DNA from: Protula sp. h YS-2021
Lineage: Eukaryota; Annelida; Polychaeta; Sabellida; Serpulidae
Direction: 5' to 3'
DNA length: 64,000 nt
Assembly (NCBI GenBank): GCA_949752745.1
Contig: OX457025.1
Location: forward strand, 51,295,098 to 51,359,097
Shown: positions 12,542 through 23,929 of the stretch, piece by piece
How positions within the stretch are numbered: position 1 is the stretch's first letter
Layout: each line of letters opens with the position of its first letter
The notes under the pieces: model-generated
The model's input: only the letters and a program-made list of their open reading frames with translations
Database searches by the model: none
Told to the model about the DNA's origin: nothing
Program-made: the position numbers and the translations under genes

Positions 12542-12693
12542 CTAGGAATTTGCAAGTGATTTCACGTGCAAAATCCAAATAGGGCAGCAGCAGTAATTGC
12601 CCTCCAGGTCTTCCGTAATCATTGATAAGCAGTCCGTTTCGCCGACAACCATAACGCACGAAAAATGTTCTGAATTCTTTAAAATGCCAACAC
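12542..12693 (-). CDS. Last exon of an unrecognised minus-strand gene
   Basis: A 3' splice site (TTTTGTCAG|GTGTTGG) opens a 50-codon frame running through the stop at 12542-12544. The frame needs a split codon supplied by an upstream exon ending one base into a codon, which is what the exon ending at 12793 provides (G|GTAAGT). The joined peptide reads ...SVKLLG then VGILKNSEHFSCVMVVGETD, and it includes a CCC cluster before PIW. I recognise no family, and no signal peptide or membrane segment is evident. Confidence 0.5.
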
Positions 12694-12792
12694 CTGACAA
12701 AATCTGCACTACTGCTACATATATCAAGATACTCCTTCCGACACACCTCAGCAACAATTCTTACCCTTTATAAATGCAAAAGCCTCACTTAC

Positions 12793-12985
12793 CCAGCAAC
12801 TTCACAGAAGATGCCCCTTCAACAGCCCATTTCGCATTCGCTGAGAGTTTTGTGTCTTTTTCGCCCTGCGATGAATGTGTGTGTGCCCCCTCTTCCCATT
12901 TCACTGGTCTCTCACAAAGCTCTTTTGACGTGGTATCGGCGCCCGTAATGACGCAATCGCTGTCCGAACTACGGATTGCGCCACC
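12793..12985 (-). CDS. Internal exon of the same unrecognised gene
   Basis: The exon is open for 64 codons and ends in a consensus 5' splice site (CTGG|GTAAGT), in phase with the exon at 12693. It encodes a hydrophilic stretch beginning GGAIRSSDSDCVITG and ending AKWAVEGASSVKLL. The 3' splice site proposed at GATAG|GGTGG is weak and does not match the phase of the exon ending at 13406. Either the true acceptor is elsewhere or an exon is missing between them. The opposite strand is also open here (75 codons), but the strong donor favours the minus strand. Confidence 0.45.
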
Positions 12986-13405
12986 CTATCCCCGAAAGTG
13001 ACCGTAACTTCTGTGTCATGCCTTTCGATCGCTGCAACGGGGATATTGTATGAAAATGTCAACCATTTAATCTGTGCAAGCGAAATGAACAGATGTTTTT
13101 AAAATTAATTTAAACTCTGTGGTTACTTTTCTTCCAATGCCAATGCTTGATTCTAATGTAACAGCCGAGTCATAAACGATAACGTCCTTATTTCATCCTT
13201 GAACAATTTAAAGCTTAGCCGCACAGGACACGCACGTTCGAAATTCTGACAACAGTCCGTTTCGCTTCAGTCTTGCCAGTTCCGGTTCAGTAACAATGAA
13301 ACTGCCCTTCGGATCACACTCACACAGACAAAAAGAACTGTCGAATGAAACGAGAAATACGCGTCAAGCAAAATATATGTTGTATATTCGTCCACCTGTA
13401 ATTAC

Positions 13406-13615
13406 CTGAAATCGGAGCAGTGATATTTTCCGCTTCTTTATTAATTTGTCTATAGGCTTGGTCCACATCTGAACTGTCATCACTATCTTTAACCGGTCCC
13501 ACAACAATTTCACCCACAAAATGGGTCAAGTGGCTCTGATCCCTGCCGCATAACCTCTTTGCGGCTTCTGCCCAGGCCTTGATGTATCCCTTCCCGGGGT
13601 TTTTACACACCTCTT
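13406..13615 (-). CDS. Internal exon of the same unrecognised gene
   Basis: The 70-codon exon is bounded by a good 3' splice site (TTTTTTTCTGCAG|AAGAGG) and a 5' splice site (TTTCAG|GTAATT). It encodes a charged soluble segment containing NPGKGYIKAWAEAAKRLCGR, then HFVGEIVVGPV and an acidic DSDDSSD run. No domain is recognised. The neighbours are a satellite on one side and repeats on the other. The first exon was not found, so the gene may start beyond 13.9 kb or be truncated. Confidence 0.5.
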
Positions 13616-13619
13616 CTGC

Positions 13620-14753
13620 AGAAAAAAATGACATTTCATTCCATACAAGTTTAGACGCACATAAATCATTCTTCCAAACCATGCGAAAACACACAGTGCG
13701 TAGAGAAAAACGATACTTTTTCATAATTCCAAGGCGACAGCACAAAAATTACACGTACACAATGGTTACTTTAATTTCTCTTCCAAGCAATTTAGAGAGG
13801 GGACAGACAACTAAGAGAAAATTTAAAAATAGGTGGTATACGAATAAGTAAAATCTCGCATATTCATTCGTTTAGCAACGAAAAGCAATAAGAGAATTAT
13901 CATTAGCTGAACATATTGGGAATTTGAAATAACGACAACACAATCCATAAATCTTAGCGAAACTAACCGATAAGTGACCGGATACATTTTGTGTAGCATT
14001 GTGATTTTTCTATCTTTTTTTTTACTGCTATGGCCATATCGGGGCCCCTTGCCACATTACTCTGATATGGGACATTCAAAATCTCTCTTACCGTTGTATG
14101 TGGAGTCACTCACGGAGTAGCAAGAAGGAATCCCAATCTTAGGTATGAAACGACAGCATAAGCTATAACTGCGGAAATTGACCGATTTTTTTTTACAGTC
14201 TAAGAGACCATCCATGCAGTTTTTTTCTATCACTTACATCCTAATCCCACCTGAATTCAGCCGAAACGCAAACATTTTTGCGCAAAAGTGCGAATTGGCT
14301 TATTCTTTTAAGCGTTCAAGGTGGAAGGGGTGGCCAAAGCATCCGGACTGCGTTCAGGGGAGGGGGTTTAAAATTGGCCAGAGTCTGTGTACGTATTAAC
14401 AGGGCTGGAAATTGGCGGGGGTCCGAGACCCTGCTTTTTGGCTACCCAGAGTCCGACTGAGCCGCAAAAAATCAGGTCTTCTGGCGCCCTATTTTATCTT
14501 AACACGGTTCGGATCCTCCCTAAATAGCTTTGGACCCTCCCTTTTCAAAGACCCGAGTCCCAAGGATATGGGTCTATAAACGCTAGTTTCCAGCAGTGGC
14601 CACTTACAAAAATTTGTAAACCAAGACATCCATAAAAAGACAACATCGACAGCATTTTCAAGCGAAACTGAGCAACAATTTTCTGAACAAACAACCCTAA
14701 ACACTTAAATCCGTAAAATGAAAAGAGATGTTGGGTCAGAATTTGCCGCTCTC
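13620..14753. other. No gene recognised; contains a MITE end fragment
   Basis: The stretch 14228-14318 matches the right end of the TAAGCC-ended MITE family (see 46027-46370), finishing 'AAAAGTGCGAATTGGCTTA'. The rest shows no exon or domain. Confidence 0.55.
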
Positions 14754-15236
14754 CCCAGTTAGCACCCCCACATATAGCCCACGCCGGCTATACGTGGGAC
14801 ATCCCGTGTTCCCACGTCGGCAAAATGTGTGCTTTTCATGGGTTGCCCCATGTACTTACGTGGGCGCTTGGCGATTTTGAAACACGTTCCAACGTATACC
14901 CCACGTGGGCTGTCCGACGTTGGCTATACATAGGCTGTCCCACGTTGGCAATACATGGAACTGCCTACGTATGGCCAACGTAGGTTTTAAGTGGGATGTC
15001 CCACGAAATTACGTGGGCGTTTGGCGATTTTGAAACACGTTCCGACGTATAGCCCACGTGGGCTGTCCCACGTTGGCTATGCTTTGGGACAGCCAACGTC
15101 CCAAAATAAATTTGTAACAATTTGTAACATCTCATTTAACATGTCGCCTGACCATTACTTTAACCACTGACCATTAAACTTTCAAACTACACTACAATCC
15201 ACCATTCTGATTTTGTTTAGCAACTGACGAATCGTA

Positions 15237-15290
15237 CTTACCTGGGTTTGAACCGGGAACCTCTAGCATCCTACGCGTTGGAGTAAGAGG
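15237..15290 (-). other. tRNA-like T-arm fragment
   Basis: On the minus strand, CCCGG-TTCAAAC-CCAGG folds as a T arm with four of five pairs and matches a B box. The sequence before it is too degenerate for a cloverleaf. It is probably a tRNA-derived scrap inside the TIR element. Confidence 0.25.
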
Positions 15291-15294
15291 GATC

Positions 15295-15880
15295 ATCCGA
15301 CATTGGGATATCCAACATAATGCCCACTTGAAGCCGACGTCGGACAGCCGACGTGGGCTACACATGGGCTGTCCCACGAAGCTTATACGTTGGAATAAGA
15401 GGGGCCATCCGACAGTGGGACATCCCACATAATGCCCACTTGAAGCCGATGTTGGACAGCCGACGTGGGTTACACATGGGCTGTCCCACGAAGGTTATAC
15501 GTGGGAGTAAGAGGGGGCGTCCGACAGTGGGACATCCCACATAATGCCCACTTGGAGCCGACGTATGACAACCGACGTGGGCTACACATGGGCTGTCCCA
15601 CGAAGGTTATACGTGGGAGTAAGAGGAGGCGTCCGACAGTGGGACATCCCACATAAATTCCACGTACAGCCGACGTTGGACAGCCGATGTGGGCTGCACA
15701 TGGGCTGTCCCACGAAGGTAATACGTGGGAGTAAGAGGGGTCATCCGACAGTGGGACATCCCACATAAATTCCACGTATAGCCGATGTTGGACAGCCGAC
15801 GTGGGCTACACGTGGGTTGTCCCACGTAGGGTATACGTGGGAGAAGGTGGCCACGCCGCACCGTTGGACATCCTTCTTGA
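15295..15880 (+). repeat. 112-bp tandem array inside the TIR element
   Basis: The landmark 'GACAGTGGGACATCCCACAT' recurs at 15412, 15524, 15636 and 15747, a period of 111-112 bp over about five units. Each unit contains short inverted motifs (GTGGGACATCCCAC is palindromic), so single strands could form many hairpins. Open frames on both strands across the array are products of the repeat. Confidence 0.85.
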
Positions 15881-16090
15881 TGCCGACGTATAGGGTGTAC
15901 CACTTGGGCTATACGTGGGCTGTCCCATGTCGGCTATACGTAGGCATTAGGTGGGACAAAGTGTAACTGGGACATCCCACCCATAGCCCATGTGTATCCG
16001 ATGTAGGGCGTCCCACGTCCCACATCCCGCGTAAAGCCAACATAATGCCAACGCCGGCTATACGTGGGAGAAAATCTTGTGCTAACTGGG

Positions 16091-18495
16091 TCACAATTAA
16101 GCCTGTATTTTTACAGCAGCATCTTACACATTCTTAAAAAACGCCACAAATCACACCAAACAGGCTAAAACAACATTTTCTCGTGATTCACAAAATAACC
16201 GCGCTTTTAGCATGTGTGTATTTACCTTTCAGACATATACTCATTAACCTTTTATCCACTTTTAATTTTTCAAAAGTTATCTACATGTGTCCTGGACGCT
16301 TTCTGCATTGAAAGTGATGCCACAAAGAACAAAGCCGCGCGCATACATCTCGTGACAGGTTAATTTGCATACTGAGAAAAAAAAAACATTCAAGTTCATA
16401 TACACAGTGTAGTGTTTCGCAGATAATTTCATTCCAAACCTTACCATATTTTTTTTATAAACTAACACAAGCTAAAACATATCACCAAACAAGCATTTTT
16501 AATGGCAGAAAACCTTTACAAAATAACGGATTATTTCGCGCGTAAACAGTAACAAGGCAAGCTAATCATAAAGTAGTGCTCACACAATTAAAACAGCGCA
16601 CAATAATATACAGTCAGCCTGTCATGAGCCTGGGAATCTCAAGCTTTTAGCCCGTTCACAGATCAAAGCAAATCAACTGCGAAATAGAGCTTCTGATACG
16701 TTTTTGAATTGGCAATTCCGCAGTGAAGGAGGACGGGGGTGTGGATGGAGGGGGAGGGGTGGAATCTGGGAAGCATATATGGAAGATAAATATGACATTT
16801 TTCGCGTGTAAATATTAACAAGGTAAGCCAATCATAAAAGTAGTGCTCAAATAAAACAGCGCACTATAATACACAATCAGCCTATCACATGTGCATGAGA
16901 ATCTCAAGCTTGAGCCCGTTCACAGATGCAAGCAAATCAACTGCGAAAGACCGTTTCGGTGTGTTTATCAACTGTCAATTTCGCAGTTGGCGTCTGCAAG
17001 AGAGGAAGAGGAAGGGTGAGGGGGATCTGGCCGGCAATATTTTTTACTTCTAGACTTTACCAGAGCATTTCGCTTTTTGGGGAAAGAGTGGGGTTTACCC
17101 CGAATGCCCCCCCCCACCCTGTTGTTGCGCCAATTTAACAGTACAAATACTAAAATTTTTGGCTCGAAAAAAAGCCGTTTAATGTGCGAAAACGTAAAGT
17201 CAATGTGAAACGAATCGATTTCTCTCTCTTTCTCTCTTCTTTTTTTTAAAATAAAGCATACTCGAGATTAAGGACAGTGAGATAGTGAAACTCAGTTAAA
17301 GCGATATTTTTTCGATAAAGGGAGAGGGAGGTTTGCACGTCATTGTCTCCCACTAGCTACACTAATAGAGCAACATATTTTTGAAGGATTGCATCCTGCA
17401 ATGAACAAAATAAGCCGATTTTAATGCGTTTATCAACTACCAATTTCGCAGTGGTTGTGTATCGGAGAGGGAGGGAGTTCTCGCCTGCAAAAATCTTAAG
17501 TTTAACGGTGTTAAACATTTTTTATGACTACTAAGCTTTACCATTGCATTTTGCTCTTGGGACGGGGGGAGGGGGGGGGGGGAGGGAGGAGTGGGGGAGG
17601 TCGCACACCCTCTCCATTTGCGCTAATACAAAAATGCACTTTTGAAGTATTAGTTTTGGGCAAAGTGAAATAAGTCGAATTTGAAAAAAGACAGCACCAA
17701 GCAGTGAGAAACGAAACTCAGTTTAAGTGATATTGACGGAAAGACTGAGTGTATATTAGACTTGTACGCACATGACACACGGTTGTACACCCCAAAATAT
17801 AAATGGCATCACACAAGAATCTGTCTCCACACAGCGAAACCTGGCGAATTTGAGAGAATTTGGTGAACACAGAACTCGAGTTTAAGGGCATCAAGTCATG
17901 AGAGACTAAGTCAATTTCAGCGATAGCCACAGAAAGACTGAGTGTAAATAAGACATGTACGGACACGAAACACGCCTGTTCGCACAACAAAAATTTATAA
18001 ATTGCACTGAGAGTTTACAGTGACTGCAATTCACACACAACAAGCATACATGTGGCTTGCGAAACAGACCGGCTTACATAAAGAAACCGAAAATAACATA
18101 ACAAACAAATGACTTGGTTTAAAAAAAAACAAGAATCTACGAAGATAAACAAACTCTAACGATTGCTTAATAAAAGATGTGACACTTTGCTTCAGTTAAA
18201 CGAAAATATGTACTAAAAAAATGAAGTGGAAACTTTCTGATATTATCGTCCACTACCAAAAGGGGTGTTGCCTTGTTTACCCTCAACTTTGATTTTTGAG
18301 ATTTATAGGCTACAAACAAAACAATAAATAACTTTAAAACGTATTTGCGATATTATTCTTCCGGTTTTAAATACAATTATACGGATATGCCACCCCAAAA
18401 TCTACTAAAATGTCCGCCAAAAAGTAGACAACCACCCGGGGCCGGGTCCATTCCAACACGTGGTCGCGCTCTCCTGACACATGTGCTGGCACCTG
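16091..18495. other. No gene recognised; local duplications
   Basis: A block at about 16540-16740 is repeated at 16800-17000, with 'GAATCTCAAGCTT' and 'CAAATCAACTGCGAAA' as landmarks. A partial third copy lies at 17390-17460. Another pair, with 'GAAAGACTGAGTGTA' at 17738 and 17932, is spaced by ~194 bp. G-rich runs lie at 16730-16760 and 17560-17600. No exon was supported. Confidence 0.5.
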
Positions 18496-18838
18496 ATTTG
18501 CTGAAATGTGATATAAAAATAGATTTCACACAGATCGAAATATGTATACGCCTTCTGATTGGCTCTCGTTCCACGTGCTTTTCTCACACAGAGTTCATGG
18601 TAGGTAGCCACCTATATGTTGGTGTGAGAACTATTTTACACAGAAAATTTGATGGTCTCTGTCTCTGATTGGCTGAAATGTGATATAAAAATAGATTTCA
18701 CACAGATCGAAAGATGTGTACGCCTTCTGATTGGCTCTCGTTCCACGTGCTTTTCTCACACAGAGTTCATGGTAGGTAGCCACCTATATGTTGGTGTGAG
18801 AACTATTTTACACAGAAAATTTGATGGTCTCTGTAAAT
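18496..18838 (+). repeat. 171-bp tandem duplication with CCAAT and E-box motifs
   Basis: Two near-identical copies begin 'GAAATGTGATATAAAAATAG' at about 18503 and 18674. Each contains TGATTGGCT (inverted CCAAT), CACGTG and 'TTTCACACAGATCGAAA'. This could be a duplicated regulatory segment, but no adjacent gene start was found. Confidence 0.7.
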
Positions 18839-18940
18839 TTCTGCGAAATGGGCATGTGGTCTCAGGTGAAAGAGCACGTCCTGTTTCGCAAAATGAACCC
18901 CTTACACAGATTTGCGAAACGGACGACCCGACCAAAATGC

Positions 18941-18967
18941 GAAACGGACCGAAATTCGGTCCGTTTC
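18941..18967. repeat. 27-bp near-perfect palindrome
   Basis: Arms of 13 bp (GAAACGGACCGAA and its exact reverse complement) are separated by one base. The half-site motif GAAACGGAC also occurs just upstream at 18915. Confidence 0.8.
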
Positions 18968-19146
18968 ACTTTAACATTGCAACGTGATACACACCAATTC
19001 ATCTTGTTTCACGACGAAGCCGCATCCACACAGACACAGACACACACACACACGTTATATACTCGTAGGTCCTAGGTAGCGCCAAGAAGCGATCCGCTAC
19101 TGAGGTTCGGCGGAGCGCTTCATATCCTCGCTATGTAACTACAGAC

Positions 19147-19824
19147 CATATCGCGTATTCTAATATATTGGTTAATCTAACATACCGGCTAATTTAATAA
19201 ATTTTTAAATTCCCGATTCCTGTCCATAGCCACTAATGGTTAATATGACTGGTTAATCTAATATCCCTTATTATTATAAACCGGCTTTTCAATACAAAAT
19301 CGGGAAAAATATGGGTTCAGCACCGGCTGTTCTAATAAACACGGTCGTATAATTGCTCATATCATATGCGACGGGAACATGCAATTAGTTTAGAACAATA
19401 GATTTTACGTTGCTGCTTATCAGAAGCGCTTGCTTAAATACTACCGCAGCGTGTCAAATTCTGTGCTTGACTTGTGTACACAGTGCCTGTCGAAGCAATA
19501 GTATTTAGCTGTCTGTTTCTTTGCATTTGCCTCCACAGCGGATCAAAAATCGGAGTTAAAATACCATAAAGGATTACCCTGCATTCAGTTTTGAATTGCT
19601 TACAAACATGTCGCTTCTTAAACGAAAAAGAAAAGACTGAGTCTTTCTGAAAAGGTTCTTGCGCTGAAACAGTTAGATAAGAAAACTATTAAAACAGTAA
19701 CTGCTAAAATCTTTTCATTAAGGGTAGTCTTGGGTTCCTATCAAACCGGAAGTTCGATTTATCTAATATATTGGATAATCTAATAATTTGCCTCGGAATT
19801 TCTATTATTAGAATATGCGATATG
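19147..19824 (+). mobile_element. Second pogo/Tigger-like element, internally deleted
   Basis: Inverted ends CATATCGCGTATTCTAATA and TATTATTAGAATATGCGATATG bound ~680 bp. Inside, from about 19608, a frame reads MSLLKRKRK, and after a one-base shift RLSLSEKVLALKQLDKKTIK. This matches the CENP-B-type helix-turn-helix at the start of pogo/Tigger transposases. No catalytic domain is present. The subterminal 'GGTTAATCTAA' and 'GGATAATCTAA' motifs repeat near both ends. Confidence 0.7.
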
Positions 19825-19903
19825 CTCTGCATATGCAAGTCAACTACGCTCGCTTTGAGGCACCTCTGTGGCGATATAGCAGTATATTAAGATACATATC
19901 TTC

Positions 19904-19946
19904 TTTTTTTTTTCTTCTTCTTCTTCTTCTTCTTCTTCTTCTTCGT
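19904..19946 (+). repeat. (CTT)n microsatellite
   Basis: A run of CTT trinucleotides is followed by 'TTTTTATAGCGCTTATTC', a type of sequence often found at the 3' end of invertebrate dispersed repeats. Confidence 0.85.
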
Positions 19947-20043
19947 CATTTTTATAGCGCTTATTCTACAATATAAGCTCTAACCGCTTCACAACAACAG
20001 AATATGCATTACATATAACATTACAAACTAAAATTTAATACAA

Positions 20044-22090
20044 ACTAGAGCGGCCAGTGCACACAAAACATAGGAGTACAGGCTTATGCTATACACGTTC
20101 AGTCGATACCTACTTAGTTTCTTGTTTTTATAAACAAAAACAAATGTCTCCCCGACTAAATCCATGACCCCCCTCCCCTTCCCCCCCCAAAAAAAAAATT
20201 CCTTTTTTAATTACTGAACTAAAACATTCATTTCTGCAAACATAACCTTAATTCATTGTAAAAAAAAAACTCAAAACAAACCACACAGAGGGTGGTCACT
20301 AAAACAGATATAAATGGACGTCTTTTTTCATCCGAGTCTGGAAGGTGGTTGCTAAAACAGGTTTTACTGTAGGCCCTTCTCATCCAGATCTGAAGTTGGT
20401 CATTATAGTAGTTTTACTGTACGTTACATTTTTATCCAGGTCTGGAAGTTGGCCAAGACAGGAAGGTTTTACCGTACGTCTTTTTACCCGAATCTAAAAG
20501 GGGTCACGACGAACGGGTCTTACTTTTTATCCAGGTCTTGAAGGTGGTCGGGAATTTTTTTGTTAACCATCATCTTCCACACGTCCTCCCCCCCCCCCCA
20601 ACCCCAGCTATTTAATATAGGTCCGACTATAAACACAACTCTAACCCTTTTACCCAAGGAAACGGTAACGGTCTGTACCCTAAGTGTAGTTATAGCTATG
20701 ATAGACTACCTTGTCTTCGCACATTCCCATCGGCCAAACAGCACTGGAAAGGTCTTCTTCATAACTGCGCATCAGATGACGCACCTCGGTGGTAGAAGGT
20801 GGAAGGCATTTCGGTGCCAAAATGGTGAGCTGCTTCTCATAACACAAGATATCAGATGACCCACTTTAATAGCGAAAAATGCTTCTGCAAACAATGCCAA
20901 TCGATACAAAATAGCACCTATATATAGAACACCTTGGCAACCGAATCAAGTATGCGGCGAAAAAAAACTCAATAGCTAGACCTGCTTAGACCTATAACAT
21001 TCCAGGGCCTCGTAGATGGCGACTCCATCATGCACCACAACTGACACTGACCCCTGACGGAGTGGCATGTTACGTAACAGCTGTAGATGAGAAACGCACA
21101 AAAAGCTTAATTTCAGGCACTAACAAATAGCAATGGACCGACATTAATGCTGTTACTGTTTTGAAGCTTTCCAAGAATGCAGGAACATTCGAGAATCTTC
21201 TGCAAAACGCTGGAATCCCCAGCGTAGTTAACACCTATGCTTAGATAGCAAAAGAGCCAAAAAATGGGGAGGCGGGGGGGGGGGGAGTGTTGACGTTATA
21301 CACCTTTCTTGATTTTCTACACGAATTTAATAATGTTTAATAAAAAAAGTGCGACTTATTCGAGGAATAACTACATCAAATTTAAAGTCGATCCGACTTT
21401 CCGATGTCGAGAAATTTTGCTTAACAACAGCTAATTTGAAACAGTCGTCTGACTGAACCAAAGAAAAAAATTTCTTTCTGACCTACCAAGCAATAATAAC
21501 AACAAGTTTCAGCTTTCTCCGATGTTCAGCAGCTGAGACATTTCGCACACAAGATTTTCACGTGATGACGTCATACACCTACCCTCATCACGTGACATGC
21601 GTGAAAAGTTGACAGAACCGTCCGACTGACCGAAGGAATGTTCATATAAAATTTGAAGCCGATAGAACTTTCCGTTATCGAGATATTTTGCACACAAGAT
21701 CTTGTGCAAAATATATACATATTTTACGTGATGACGTCATATGCCGCATTCGTTCATTCTACTCGCGAAAAAATTCTACGGAGTTTTTCGGACATACCAA
21801 GCAACAATCCCACCAAGTTTCAACTTTTTCGATGTTCAACGGCTGAGAAATTTCGCACAAAAGATTTTGACGTAATTACGTCATATACGCCTGCCCTAAT
21901 CACGTGACATGCGTCAAAAGTTGGTAGAACCGTCCGACCTAACCAAGAAATAAATCGTTTAAGTTTGAACCCGATCCGTCGTTTTGTTCTCGAGATATCT
22001 TGCACACAACACTTTGTTCACAACAGACTGACACACACACACACACACGTACACACATACACACACACAGAACGTACAAACACTATATGT
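20044..22090 (+). repeat. Composite dispersed repeat, copy C
   Basis: This copy is nearly identical to copy B over its first ~1.25 kb. It then continues through the CRE-like/CACGTG block and ends in a CA microsatellite at about 22028-22075. The 99-codon frame at 20560-20859 is shared with copy B in part, and I see no domain in it. Confidence 0.75.
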
Positions 22091-22151
22091 CTTCTCTTGA
22101 TCGGGGAGACATAATAATGGTACTATGACTAGAAATAAAGATATTGTTTGA

Positions 22152-23258
22152 CTAGTTATAGGCAAGTTGAAATAATTGAGTCTTTAATTTCGTTCTAAAG
22201 AATGGCAAATTATCACAGTATCTCAAGTCAATAGGAAGTTCATTCCACCATTGTGGTGCTTTAACTTCAAAACAATTCTCTGTGAACTTAATTCTTGTAA
22301 AAGGAACTTTTAGTAACATTTTGTGTTCAGATCGAAGACTTCTTGCTGTTTTATAAAGTGAAATAAGAGCACATAAATAGGCTGGAGCAGTACCACGAAC
22401 ACAATTAAAACAGATAACTAGAATTTTGAATCTTATACGAAATTGAATCGGTAACCAGTGTAATTCCTTTCGAATGAGTGTGGTCGGTTCCCTCATTGCA
22501 ACTCTTGCGACTAGTCTGGCGGCCGAATTTTGAATAACTTGAAGCTTGGATATGTAGGACTTGTTCGCACAAATCAATAAACCATTTGCATAATCCAAAC
22601 GACTAGTCACCAAGGCATGGATAAGAGTTTGTGTCGATTCTTTATCCAAGTATTTCCTAATGCGAGAGATGCTTCTTAGGTAATATGAAACCGAAGAACA
22701 CTTAGGGCTATAAATTTATCCATTGATAACTCGCAGTCAAATATAGCAACTAGGTTTTTACCTGATGTACACTTGGAAGTGACAGCTCGCCAACTTGGAT
22801 GAAGACGGTAGGATATTTACAAAGATTGTAGCGACAGCCCATAAGAACGACTTCTGATTTGTCATCGTTAAGCTTTAGATAGTTCTGTTGCATCCAAAGC
22901 TTTATATCCGAGACACATTATTCATTGGGCTGTAACGACGAAATAATATTTTCCCACGGTTCTATTGCCAAATAAATTTGGTAGTCGTCAGCGTAAATAT
23001 GGGCTTTGACCCCATGCCGCGAGGTGATATCATGAAGAGGGCCAACATACAACGTGAACAGTATTGGGCCGAGTACACTGCCCTGAGGAAGTCCTGTAGA
23101 CAAGCAGATGAAAGACCAGCAATTGACACAAACTGCAGGTACGAGCGAATCAATTGAAGGGCCTTGTCACGTATGCCATACCGGCGATCGAGGCGTTCCA
23201 GCAGGATCCCATGGTCAATTGTGTCAAACGCTGAACTTAAGTCAGAAAATTATAACAC
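22152..23258 (-). pseudogene. Decayed CR1/L2-type LINE reverse transcriptase, 3' part
   Basis: Read on the minus strand, the order is [18 protein letters not shown] (RT motif A), [13 protein letters not shown] (motif B), [10 protein letters not shown] (catalytic YADD, about 22990), LWMQQNYLKLNDDKSEVV, then SRLDYANGLL...QNSAARLVAR...LHWLPIQFRI. The last block is typical of CR1/L2-clade LINE C-termini. At least three frameshifts (near 23100, 22900 and 22690) and stop codons break it. The endonuclease and the first RT motifs are absent, consistent with 5' truncation. It is not functional. Confidence 0.85.
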
Positions 23259-23261
23259 AAC

Positions 23262-23925
23262 CATTTTCTTTTTTCCTATTCCTGTCACCAAATCATTGTG
23301 CACTCGTAGAAGTGCAGTTTCGGTAGTGATGACGTCTATAGGCTGACTGAAATGGATTGAGTAAGCTATTACTGTCCAGGTATGTTTGAAGACGATTTGC
23401 TAATATCCAGATTTAAGAAGTGTTATGGAGTGCCCTCAAAGAAAATGTGTTGTCGAAAACTGTACATATCTTGATATTTTCACAAAAGCACAAGTTTTAG
23501 AAACAAGTTTGTCCAAGGACAAAGTCCCAACTTACGAAAAGCGATAAGACCGATTCCAGCGTGCAGGAGCAAGGGGATTTGCCTGAAAAATTGGACTTCA
23601 AAAGACGAGATGGCAAAGAGCAAGTTAAATAATCAATTTAGCAACTGACCCGAACCTAGACCGATAAATACATACACAGATTTACCACAGGCAGGGGAAC
23701 ATACGCTTACTGTAAGGGGACAAAAAGGGAAAAAGGGGGAAGATTTTAGTTGTCTGTAGAGTAGTGAGCAGAGCGAAGGAGTTCATTAATAACTGCACGT
23801 GGAGTCAATGTTTCGAACCTCATGCACTCTAAAAAGTGAAAGTTCCAATTTTTACTGTACATATTTTTTCCATTTATAATGCAGTTCCGTTACTTAAGTT
23901 ACAATGTTTTGTCTGTATTATTTTG
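23262..23925. other. No gene recognised
   Basis: This is unique-looking AT-rich sequence between the LINE fragment and the satellite. There is no splice-bounded frame or repeat of note. Confidence 0.45.
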
Positions 23926-23929
23926 CGGG

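Larger units (their letters stand above)
14754..16090. mobile_element. TIR-bounded element carrying a CACGTGGG-type tandem array
   Basis: A perfect 12-bp inverted repeat, CCCAGTTAGCAC at 14754-14765 and GTGCTAACTGGG at 16079-16090, bounds a 1337-bp block. The interior is almost entirely built of 'CCCACGT/ACGTGGG', 'GGGCTGTCCCACG' and 'TATACGTGGG' motifs in both orientations. A non-repetitive patch sits at about 15100-15290. No open frame resembling a transposase was found, so this is a non-autonomous element. No clear target-site duplication is visible in the flanks. Confidence 0.7.

Noticed and set aside
15192..15903. Open frames on both strands rich in MGCPTVG and TWAVPR
   Set aside because: They arise from the 112-bp palindromic array. 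Both strands and several frames are open at once.
20560..20859. 99-codon plus frame in composite repeat C
   Set aside because: It lies inside a dispersed repeat and has no domain. The homologous stretch of copy B is not preserved as a longer protein.
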